DNA of 61,804 nt from Elusimicrobiota bacterium. Its GTDB lineage: Bacteria; Elusimicrobiota; Elusimicrobia; UBA1565; UBA9628. Location: positions 1 to 61,804 of the forward strand of contig JAPLKL010000022.1 in assembly GCA_026388095.1 (NCBI GenBank). The letters are read 5' to 3'. The notes beneath the pieces are model-generated. The model was not told the DNA's origin. It ran no database searches and was given only the letters and a program-made list of their open reading frames with translations. This document shows, in pieces, positions 8,357-14,955 of the stretch. A program made the translations under genes and the position numbers. How positions within the stretch are numbered: the first letter of the stretch is position 1; each line of letters begins with the position of its first letter.

Positions 8357-8385
8357 TTGCTTCCTATGTCGATTGGGGCTATAAT
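8357..8385 (+). promoter_or_regulatory. sigma70-type promoter for the Sel1-repeat gene
   Basis: TTGCTT (8357-8362) and TATAAT (8380-8385) are separated by 17 bases. Transcription from here would give a leader of about 35 bases containing TAAGGAG (8414-8420), eight bases before the TTG start. This is the most textbook promoter plus Shine-Dalgarno pair in the left part of the window. Confidence 0.65.
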
Positions 8386-8428
8386 CCCACTATGCGGATA
8401 TCCAAACGCACCGTAAGGAGCCGTTGAT

Positions 8429-9544
8429 TTGTTCAAGAAGGACCTGAAATTACAGTCTTCTGCTGAGAAAGGCGACCCCCTCGCACAGATAGCCCTCGCC
8501 AGCGCTTACCTCTATGGTCAGGGCGGCTTTGCCAGGAACCCGGTCGAGGCCATCGCTTGGTTCCGCAAAGCCGCGGAGCAGGGAAACGCCAAGGCTCAAA
8601 TCCGCCTTGGGGCGATCTATTGCCTGGGACAAGTCATTCCGAAGGATTACAAAGAGGCCGCCGCTTGGTTCCGCAAAGCCGCTGAGCAGGGCAGTGCCTA
8701 CGCGCAATGCTATCTTGGAGGCATGTACTACAAAGGCCAAGGCGTAGTCCAAGATCATAAAGAGGCCGTTGTGTGGTTCCGCAAGGCCGCGCAGCGGGGC
8801 AATGTCGAGGCTCAAGCTGCTCTTGGGTTGATGTGCTACAAAGGCCAAGGCGTCGTCCAAGATCATAAAGAGGCCGCTGTGTGGTTCCGCAAGGCCGCGC
8901 AGCGGGGCAATGTCGAGGCTCAAGCCGCCCTTGGGTTGATGTACTACAAGGGTCAGGGCGTCGTCCAAGATCATGAGCAGACCGCTGTGTGGTTCCGCAA
9001 AGCCGCAGAGCAGGGCCATGCTATGGCGCAGTTCCAACTGGGAAACGCCTATCATGCGGGCAAGGGCGTAAAGAAGGATCCTGTTGAGGCCGTAAAATGG
9101 TGGAGCAGGGCGGCGGAGCAGGGCTATGCCCAGGCGCAGGATAAACTCGACGACATAGAGGACCTCAAGACAGGCGACCACTCCGGGGCTGGCGGCGGGT
9201 CCGGCCCAAGTGAAGCCCCCGTCCCTCAGCTTGACGCTTCCCCGGCGCAAGCCAACGTGGGAATGGATAGCAGCAGTGTTGTGGAAGGCCGCAGCAGGGC
9301 TGTTGAGATGGAACCCCCGGATTGGGATGGATACAAAGTGCAGTGTGCGGCGTGCGGTCACAGAGCCGCTGTGCCTGAGGGAATCCGCAACCAGGTGGGG
9401 AGCCCCAAAAATGTCGGTGGTGTTCGGCAATCCTTGGCAACAGCGAAGTGCCTCAACTGTGGAAGGGAAGAAGTCCGACTGGTCGGTCCTTTTCCCAAAC
9501 CACCTGTCGAAGACCCCGGGAACCAGGGTCATGTCAATTTCTGA
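8429..9544 (+). CDS. Sel1-like repeat protein with C-terminal zinc-ribbon-like domain
   Basis: The protein has 371 residues. Residues 1 to about 240 are seven Sel1-like repeats of about 36 residues (A..WFRKAAEQG...AQ..LG..Y..G.GV..D). The two central repeats are almost identical at the DNA level, showing recent duplication. A Ser/Pro-rich linker follows, then a C-terminal domain with VQCAACGHRA and AKCLNCGREE, two CxxC pairs fit for zinc binding. Sel1 repeats usually mediate protein-protein contacts in signalling or stress response. There is no signal peptide, so it should be cytoplasmic. The start is TTG, supported by TAAGGAG eight bases upstream and by an upstream promoter. Confidence 0.88.
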   Translation: MFKKDLKLQSSAEKGDPLAQIALASAYLYGQGGFARNPVEAIAWFRKAAEQGNAKAQIRLGAIYCLGQVIPKDYKEAAAWFRKAAEQGSAYAQCYLGGMYYKGQGVVQDHKEAVVWFRKAAQRGNVEAQAALGLMCYKGQGVVQDHKEAAVWFRKAAQRGNVEAQAALGLMYYKGQGVVQDHEQTAVWFRKAAEQGHAMAQFQLGNAYHAGKGVKKDPVEAVKWWSRAAEQGYAQAQDKLDDIEDLKTGDHSGAGGGSGPSEAPVPQLDASPAQANVGMDSSSVVEGRSRAVEMEPPDWDGYKVQCAACGHRAAVPEGIRNQVGSPKNVGGVRQSLATAKCLNCGREEVRLVGPFPKPPVEDPGNQGHVNF

Positions 9545-9609
9545 GGTGTAAATTCTTCGCGGGCATGCAGCATGGCCGAGGAGGGCCGAAACTAGGTACA
9601 CTAACGCCC

Positions 9610-9999
9610 ATGAGCTTCGGGGCGATTTTCGCGATCGCGGCGGTGTATGCCGCCTACTCCGGCTGCTTCTTCGTGATCGACTGGCTGTTCGCTAACGGCC
9701 ATCCCAAGGTCGCGGTAGTGGCGGCTGCCTCGGCGCTGCTGGTGAATTGGGCAGGGGCCGCGCTGGCGACCTCCGGACACGGCGAGAGGGTGGGCAATCT
9801 CCTCTGGCTCCTGTTCGGAGCGGTCATTCCCTTCCTCGGAGGCGCCGGCCTGGCGTGCTTCGGCGACGGCGAATCGAATCGGAGCACCGGCTACGCGTTG
9901 ATGGTCGGCACTGCGCTTCCCGTCTTGATGTTCCTCCATATCGGAGTGGGTTACCTTCGCGGGCGCCCGTACCGAGGGCCGCGGCCTCCCACCCGCTAG
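9610..9999 (+). CDS. small multi-pass membrane protein
   Basis: The protein has 129 residues with about four hydrophobic helices (IFAIAAVYAAYSGCFFVIDWLF, VAVVAAASALLVNWAGAALA, LLWLLFGAVIPFLGGAGLACF, ALMVGTALPVLMFLHIGVGYL). I do not recognise a family. TACACT ends seven bases before the ATG with no Shine-Dalgarno sequence, consistent with a leaderless message. The next gene starts 16 bases after its stop, so the two may be co-transcribed. Confidence 0.7.
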   Translation: MSFGAIFAIAAVYAAYSGCFFVIDWLFANGHPKVAVVAAASALLVNWAGAALATSGHGERVGNLLWLLFGAVIPFLGGAGLACFGDGESNRSTGYALMVGTALPVLMFLHIGVGYLRGRPYRGPRPPTR

Positions 10000-10015
10000 C
10001 CAGGGAAGCCCGAAA

Positions 10016-10579
10016 GTGATGGCAGGCGGACTCCGGAGCCGGGCCGGCTGCCTTCTATTGGTCGCGCTGGCGGTCATGCCTGTCTGCTCTGAGGATGCCC
10101 CGGGCCGGCCGGCCGAGACGCGCCAAGCCGGGCTGGCCCGGCTCGCGGTCTGGGTGGCTCGCTGCGGCAAGGACCGCGAGGTGGACAAGTCCGCCGCGCT
10201 CACGATCGGGCTGCGGACCAAGTCCGCCGTGCCGATGCGCACCGTGGAGCTCGGCGCCGCCGAGAGCCCTGACGGACGGTCGCGCGCGCTGTCGCTGGTC
10301 TACAACTCGGACGGCAAGACCATGAAGCCGGTGGCTTTCGTGCTCTGGCGCATCGACGTCTCGTCGTCCTTGCCGGCGGGGACCTATACCGAGGGCCGGA
10401 CCTTCCTGGCCAAGCTCAACGGCAGGCTGGTGCGCGCGGTCGCAGTCACGCAAGAGCCGCGCCGGGACGGGGAGCCTCTGCACACCACGGTCCCGATCCC
10501 GTTCGATTCTCCGGCCTCCGCGCACGGCCTGCACAAGGAATTCGAATTCTGGCTGGCCGAGTCGGCCAAGAGCCGCTGA
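10016..10579 (+). CDS. exported hypothetical protein
   Basis: The protein has 187 residues with a signal peptide (RAGCLLLVALAVMPVCS). The mature domain is mostly beta-like with no motif I recognise. Two start codons are adjacent, GTG at 10016 and ATG at 10019. I give the longer, but the ATG is equally likely. It lies 16 bases after the preceding membrane-protein gene and converges with the phosphatidyltransferase gene, 27 bases away. Confidence 0.7.
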   Translation: MMAGGLRSRAGCLLLVALAVMPVCSEDAPGRPAETRQAGLARLAVWVARCGKDREVDKSAALTIGLRTKSAVPMRTVELGAAESPDGRSRALSLVYNSDGKTMKPVAFVLWRIDVSSSLPAGTYTEGRTFLAKLNGRLVRAVAVTQEPRRDGEPLHTTVPIPFDSPASAHGLHKEFEFWLAESAKSR

Positions 10580-10606
10580 CGCGCTTGTGTATATTGTAGC
10601 TGGCGA

Positions 10607-11179
10607 TCACGATGCGCATGGCCCCGCCCCGCGCCGCCGCCAGGCGCGCCAGACGTAGTTGATCCCGGCCGCAAGCCCCAAAGCGCCGGTGAGCACCGCC
10701 AGGGGCACTTGGCTCGGATGCCCTATGATGACGGCGCCGATGGTGAGGAACTGGCCCGTGGTCGCGGCCTTGCCCATGGCCGAGGCGCGGAAGCGGGGGC
10801 ATAGATGCGCGCGCAGCCGGGGGATGAATCGCCAGCCCAAGGACGCCAAGGTCTGTATGATCTCGCGCGCCGCTATGAGCGGGAGCAGGAAAAAAGCGGG
10901 CCGGCGCGCCAGCATGACGGCGGCCAGCAGAGAGAGTATGAATATCTTGTCGCACAAGGGATCGAGCCACACCCCGATCGAGGGCTCGAGACGGCCGGGG
11001 TGTGCCTGGTTCGCGCGGCTATGCCGCTCGAGCCGGCCGTCCAAGACATCGCTGGCCGCCGCCAGCGCCATGAGGCCCAGGACGTAGGCCGGGTCCAGAG
11101 GGCGAAGCCATACCAGGGCCCCCATGGGGATGCGCGACAGCGAGACCAGGTTGGGAGCGCTCAGCAGGGACTTCCGCAT
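10607..11179 (-). CDS. CDP-alcohol phosphatidyltransferase family protein
   Basis: This 190-residue membrane protein begins SAPNLVSLSRIPMGALVW, typical of PgsA-like enzymes that condense CDP-diacylglycerol with an alcohol. The family motif is present but altered: SDVLDGRLER is followed by about 16 residues (the usual count is eight) before GVWLDPLCDK, and the usual DGxxAR reads DGRLER. The four Asp residues needed for metal and CDP binding are retained, so it may be active. The substrate cannot be read from sequence. Because of the altered motif I do not assign pgsA. Confidence 0.75.
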   Translation of the reverse strand: MRKSLLSAPNLVSLSRIPMGALVWLRPLDPAYVLGLMALAAASDVLDGRLERHSRANQAHPGRLEPSIGVWLDPLCDKIFILSLLAAVMLARRPAFFLLPLIAAREIIQTLASLGWRFIPRLRAHLCPRFRASAMGKAATTGQFLTIGAVIIGHPSQVPLAVLTGALGLAAGINYVWRAWRRRGAGPCAS

Positions 11180-11289
11180 GCCGCTATCCTTTTGCGGGGG
11201 TTGCAGTGGTACCAGACGCGGATGTGGCGGAGCTCGTCAATGGGGAAACCTCCTGGGCCAAATGCTCGCGGGGCTCTACCCCCCCGGGC

Positions 11290-11688
11290 TCAGCCCTGGA
11301 CCCTGCGCTTGTCGAGGATCTTCGCCACGCTGCCGATCAGGGCTGCCGTGGTGAAGGGTTTGGCGAGGAAGCCCTCCACCTGGACCCTGTCCGCAAAGAG
11401 ACGGCTCATCTCCCCCAGGGCCGAGACCACCAGTATGGGGATGCCGTGGGTGCGGGGGTTGCCGCGGATGGCGGTGCCGACCGAATAGCCGTCCGATCGA
11501 GGCATCATGATGTCCAGGACCAGGAGGTCTGGGAGTTTGACGTCTTCGTCGTCGGGCTGGATGCCCAGTTTCTTGAGCGCCTCCAGCCCCGAATCGCAGG
11601 CGACGACCTTATAGCCGGCCTGGCTCAGGATGGCGGCCATCATCCCGCGGAGATCCGTGTCGTCATCGACGAGCATTACCTCAGCCAT
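11290..11688 (-). CDS. single-domain response regulator (receiver only)
   Basis: The protein has 132 residues, all a CheY-like receiver: acidic pocket DDD near residues 8-10, phospho-acceptor Asp in VLDIMMPRSDG, Ser in VVSAL, and Lys in LAKPF. There is no output domain, so it would pass a signal by protein contact or within a phosphorelay. No kinase is adjacent. The hybrid kinase at 32450-34054 is a distant candidate partner. A TACAAT (11695-11700, minus strand) lies six bases upstream of the ATG, suggesting a separate leaderless transcript even though the preceding gene ends only 12 bases away. Confidence 0.9.
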   Translation of the reverse strand: MAEVMLVDDDTDLRGMMAAILSQAGYKVVACDSGLEALKKLGIQPDDEDVKLPDLLVLDIMMPRSDGYSVGTAIRGNPRTHGIPILVVSALGEMSRLFADRVQVEGFLAKPFTTAALIGSVAKILDKRRVQG

Positions 11689-11700
11689 GGAGTTATTGTA

Positions 11701-12366
11701 TTACGGCCCCTTGAGCGAGGTCAATCCGTGCCGGATGGCGTACTTGGTGAGGCCGGCGACCGAGAGGATATTCAGCTTATGTGATAGATGGTCCCGGTGC
11801 GTCTCCGCGGTCCGGACGCTGATGCCGAGCTTGGCCGCGATGTCTTTTGTGGAGAGCCCTTCGGAGAGCAAGGTCAGCACCTCCACCTCCCGGTCCGACA
11901 GGGTGACGCGGCCCGGCCGGTTCCGCGAAGACTTCCGAGGGTGTGCCAATAGAGCGTCCGCCATGTGGGCGGGGAAATGCAGGCCGCCCTGGGACACATG
12001 CTTGATGGCCGCCAGCAGTTCCGCCGCCGATTGGTCTTTCATCACATAGCCATGCACGCCGCACCGGGCCATCTTCACCACATAGGCCTCGCTGGAATGG
12101 ATGCTGAAGGCGATGAGCTTGGCCTTGGGCACGACCCGGCGCAGGCGGCGGGCCAGTTCGCCGCCGTCGATGGAAGGCAGGCTCACATCCAAGATGATGA
12201 CATCGGGAGCCAGCTTCTTGACCTTGCGCAGGGCCTCTTTGGCATCGCCAGCCTCACCCACCACCGTCATCGAGTGGGCGGTCAGGTAGGCGCGCACCCC
12301 GTCGCGCACGAGTGGATGGTCGTCTACCAGGAAGACCCTGATCGTGTTTCGTTTCCCGGTCGTCAA
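11701..12366 (-). CDS. NarL/FixJ-family response regulator
   Basis: The protein has 221 residues. The N-terminal receiver has DDH, phospho-acceptor Asp in VIILDVSLPSIDG, Ser in AFSIHSSE and Lys in VMKDQ. The C-terminal LuxR-type helix-turn-helix reads LSDREVEVLTLLSEGLSTKDIAAKLGIS, then VRTAETHRDHLSHKL. It is a DNA-binding transcription regulator, though no cognate kinase is next to it. The start is TTG, with AGAGG about eight bases upstream. No in-frame ATG fits better. Confidence 0.92.
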   Translation of the reverse strand: MTTGKRNTIRVFLVDDHPLVRDGVRAYLTAHSMTVVGEAGDAKEALRKVKKLAPDVIILDVSLPSIDGGELARRLRRVVPKAKLIAFSIHSSEAYVVKMARCGVHGYVMKDQSAAELLAAIKHVSQGGLHFPAHMADALLAHPRKSSRNRPGRVTLSDREVEVLTLLSEGLSTKDIAAKLGISVRTAETHRDHLSHKLNILSVAGLTKYAIRHGLTSLKGP

Positions 12367-12550
12367 ATGATCATCCTCTTGGCAATCCGCTATTTCTCGG
12401 TCCTAATGGAGAGCATACCGCGGACTGCGGGCTCTGCCAATGCGGAATTCTACGCGGGCCGGACGGGACTATTGCTGATAGGCCTTGCAGGCATCGAGGT
12501 CTCGGGCGGGGTTTTTCTGTAGCTTTGAGTGGTTGGGTCGACTGAGGTGT

Positions 12551-12630
12551 TTGACTGTACGGCGACTGTACGGTCGACTGTACTGTACGGTTGACTGTAC
12601 GGCGACTGTATGGTCGACTGTACTGTAAAA
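12551..12630. repeat. 40-bp tandem repeat of GACTGTA words
   Basis: Two 40-bp units (12551-12590 and 12591-12630) align base for base except near the end of the second. Within each unit the heptamer GACTGTA occurs three times, at 12553, 12564 and 12576 and again at 12593, 12604 and 12616, plus CTGTAC at 12583. One more GACTGTACGG lies at 12655-12664. The spacings of 11, 12 and 17 are near one to one and a half helical turns, as expected for multiple protein-binding sites. Confidence 0.8.
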
Positions 12631-12683
12631 AAAGCGCGAAAAATACGAGATAATCGACTGTACGGAAAAGAGGTGGGCGGCCA

Positions 12684-12721
12684 AAGTGGGCGCCCACTTA
12701 GGGGAAAGTGGGCGCCCACTT
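12684..12721. promoter_or_regulatory. two identical 16-bp palindromes, 22 bp apart
   Basis: AAGTGGGCGCCCACTT occurs at 12684-12699 and 12706-12721 as perfect palindromes whose starts are 22 bp apart, about two helical turns. A related half-site GGTGGGCGG lies at 12672-12680. Such paired dyads are typical operators for a dimeric regulator and lie about 56 bases before the epimerase start. Which regulator binds is unknown. Confidence 0.55.
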
Positions 12722-12776
12722 CGCGACCGACCAGTCACCCCATGGGGCCCGGTTTGTGTATCATTGGTCTGGGACC

Positions 12777-13721
12777 ATGAACATCCTCATCAGCGGCGCG
12801 GCGGGCAACCTGGGGGGCTTTTTGGCGCGCCACCTGCTTTCCCAAACGGGCCATGAGCTGCGCCTGATGGTCCACAAGAAACCGCTGGCGCCGGACCTTT
12901 TGGGTCCGCGGTCCCGCGCCTGTCCCTGCGACCTGGCTGATGCGGCCTCAGCGGCCGAAGCTTGCAGGGGCGTGGATGTGGTGGTGCATTTCGCCGGGGT
13001 CCTGTTCTCCCCCCATCCGGAGCGGTTCTTGCCGGTCACGAATTTGGAGTACACGAAGCATCTGGTGGATGGGGCTTTGGCTGCCGGGGTGAAGAAGTTC
13101 ATTCTGGTGAGCTTCCCGCATGTGGAGGGTCCGACTTCGGCTGGGGCTCCTTGCACTGACCGGCTGGATGGTTCGCCTGTGAGCGTGCACGCTCAGACTC
13201 GGCTTGCGGCGGAGAGGTATTTGTTCGAGGCGTCGCGGGGCAAGGCTATGAAGGGGGTGTCTTTGCGCGCGGGGATGGTGTATGGGCGGGAGGTGTTGAT
13301 GCCGGCTTTTGCCAAGAGGCTGGCGGGCTGGGGGCTGTTGGGGGTGTGGAGGGAGCGGACTCCTATACATGTGATCTCGCTGTGGGATTTCAATGAGTGC
13401 TGCCGGGCGGCTGTGGAGAAAGAGGTTTCGGGGATATTCCCTTTGGGAGACGATGCGCCGACGACTTTGCAAGAGTTCTTGGATGGGTGCTGTGATGCTT
13501 GGGGGACGGGGCGGCCGTGGAGGGTGCCGGTTTGGGGTGTTTATGCGGCGGCGTGGGGATGTGAGGCGGTGGCGGGGGTGTTGGGGTGGAGGACGCCGTT
13601 TACGGTGGATTTTATACGGATCGGGAGGGTGCCGTATTGCTGTGATACGAGGCGGATGAAGGATGAGTTGGGGGTGAGGGTGAGGTATGCGAGTTGGAGG
13701 GAGGGGTTGGAGACGTTGTAG
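12777..13721 (+). CDS. NAD-dependent epimerase/dehydratase-like protein (SDR)
   Basis: The protein has 314 residues. The Rossmann N-terminus reads MNILISGAAGNLGGFLARHLL, followed by VDVVVHFAGVLFS and the later SLRAGMVYGREV, all typical of extended short-chain dehydrogenases. A clear catalytic YxxxK is not visible, so it may be an atypical or NmrA-like member and its substrate is unknown. GGGA lies five bases before the ATG. After about 13050 the coding strand becomes strikingly G-rich and C-poor, unlike the first third of the gene. The paired palindromes upstream suggest specific regulation. Confidence 0.8.
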   Translation: MNILISGAAGNLGGFLARHLLSQTGHELRLMVHKKPLAPDLLGPRSRACPCDLADAASAAEACRGVDVVVHFAGVLFSPHPERFLPVTNLEYTKHLVDGALAAGVKKFILVSFPHVEGPTSAGAPCTDRLDGSPVSVHAQTRLAAERYLFEASRGKAMKGVSLRAGMVYGREVLMPAFAKRLAGWGLLGVWRERTPIHVISLWDFNECCRAAVEKEVSGIFPLGDDAPTTLQEFLDGCCDAWGTGRPWRVPVWGVYAAAWGCEAVAGVLGWRTPFTVDFIRIGRVPYCCDTRRMKDELGVRVRYASWREGLETL

Positions 13722-13815
13722 CTCATAGTATTTCAAATAAGGGGCGGACATCGCATCACAGTTTTCGATAGGCAGGGCAGCCCAGAACACCGAAAAAAGA
13801 TTAAAACGGCATTCG

Positions 13816-13824
13816 TGGTATAAT
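13816..13824 (+). promoter_or_regulatory. extended -10 promoter of the patatin operon
   Basis: TGGTATAAT is a perfect extended -10 element, without a recognisable -35. It lies 21 bases before the ATG at 13846, and TAGGAG sits about six bases before that ATG. This would drive the lipoprotein, the small protein and the patatin gene together. Confidence 0.6.
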
Positions 13825-13845
13825 ATTTCCACTTTAGGAGATTAA

Positions 13846-14547
13846 ATGCCCCCCACGAATCGACTCATAAGGCCCTTCGCAACCATTATTTTGGCCGCAA
13901 TCTTGAGTGCTGGTTGCGCAAGTGTACCCAAGGAAGTCGTAGAACTGTCCTATGCCATGGGGCAAGATCTGGACGCGGTACACAGAAGCTATATCGCTCT
14001 AATCCATGATCGGTTCGAACGATTCCGCGCCGAGCGCCTCAGGTATTTCAACGAAAGGTGGAAGCCGACCTTCGTCGAAGCCTGGATCCGTGACGGCCGC
14101 CTTACCGATATAGCCAACGGCCAGGTCGTCTGGTCAGGCGCGGAGAAGAAGTTTGTGGCGCCATCTGGGAGCCAACAGAAGGACCAGTTGCTGCACTCCG
14201 TCCAGTTATGGGCGGTGACCGCAATCAATGGTCTGGATAAAAAGAAAAGGGAGCTTATGGACCCCCTCGATGCCGATGAGAAGTCCATGATCGCGTCCGT
14301 CGATGATGCTTTCTTGAGATTAAGCAGCGCCAATGCCGCGATTACCGCGCACCTCAACAGCTTGAGAAAAGTCCAAGAGGTTCAGGATGAGGCGCTCCAG
14401 GCACTGAAGGTCAAAGAGATCCGCGACAAGCTCGATCAGCTCATCGTGACGACCTCACAGAATGCGCAGAAGGGACTCGAAGACGTGAAGACTGCCGACC
14501 AGTTGCTGGATAAGGCGCAAGAAGAGATCCAAAGCTTGAAGAAATAG
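13846..14547 (+). CDS. lipoprotein of unknown function
   Basis: The protein has 233 residues. A signal peptide ends in a textbook lipobox, LSAGC, with Cys at about residue 24. The mature protein is largely alpha-helical with predicted coiled-coil stretches (LNSLRKVQEVQDEALQALKVKEIRDKLDQL and the C-terminal QLLDKAQEEIQSLKK). I do not recognise a family. It is the first gene of a three-gene cluster ending in a membrane patatin-like phospholipase, so it may be an envelope partner of that enzyme. Its base composition is lower in GC than the surrounding housekeeping genes. Confidence 0.8.
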   Translation: MPPTNRLIRPFATIILAAILSAGCASVPKEVVELSYAMGQDLDAVHRSYIALIHDRFERFRAERLRYFNERWKPTFVEAWIRDGRLTDIANGQVVWSGAEKKFVAPSGSQQKDQLLHSVQLWAVTAINGLDKKKRELMDPLDADEKSMIASVDDAFLRLSSANAAITAHLNSLRKVQEVQDEALQALKVKEIRDKLDQLIVTTSQNAQKGLEDVKTADQLLDKAQEEIQSLKK

Positions 14548-14567
14548 GCGCATACCACGGGGGCAAG

Positions 14568-14873
14568 ATGATTCCTATTGACGAGACTGAGGGTATGGGA
14601 AGCCTTGCGGAGACTACGGCGGCAGACGTTGATGCAAAACTCAAGGATGAAGAGGCCGAACTCCTCAAGAATACCGCAACAAAGTTGGAAGACTTCCGCC
14701 CCATAATCGGACTCTCTAAAGAAGACTTCGAGAAACTGGTGGCGGCCGTGAATGAGTCAACAAGACGGAACGAGGACGCCGCCCTCTTGAAGAAAAGGAT
14801 CGACAAGCTGGGAGGAGCCGTCGTGAATGTCGCGTCGAAGATCGTCCAGTTGGCCGGCAAGACGCTAACTTAG
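14568..14873 (+). CDS. small charged helical protein
   Basis: The protein has 101 residues, soluble, acidic in its first half and Lys-rich later, with heptad-like helices (DAKLKDEEAELLKNTATKLEDF). There is no signal peptide or membrane helix. It starts 20 bases after the lipoprotein gene and ends 82 bases before the patatin gene. I do not recognise the family. Its conserved position in this cluster in other genomes would show whether it is a functional partner. Confidence 0.65.
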   Translation: MIPIDETEGMGSLAETTAADVDAKLKDEEAELLKNTATKLEDFRPIIGLSKEDFEKLVAAVNESTRRNEDAALLKKRIDKLGGAVVNVASKIVQLAGKTLT

Positions 14874-14955
14874 ACAGCAGGGGAGCTCGGACCACCCACC
14901 GGACAATGCATCCTGGAGTGAGTCCTAGTTGTTACTCCAGACGTAGGAGGAACTG

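Larger units (their letters stand above)
12367..12776. other. 410-base non-coding region with repeats
   Basis: There is no convincing gene between the NarL-type regulator and the epimerase. The stretch contains a 40-bp tandem repeat made of GACTGTAC-type words (12551-12630, with an outlying copy at 12655) and two identical palindromes (12684-12699 and 12706-12721). Both strands are open over short lengths, but the frames are low-complexity and carry no domain. Confidence 0.6.

Noticed and set aside
12551-12664. CRISPR-like array
   Set aside because: The repeated words are only 7-10 bases with 4-10-base gaps and no spacer-length unique segments. No cas genes were found.
12948-13832. 294-codon open frame on the minus strand, rich in Arg/His/Pro
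   Set aside because: It results from the G-rich, C-poor plus strand in the SDR gene. The plus-strand protein has a clear Rossmann motif.
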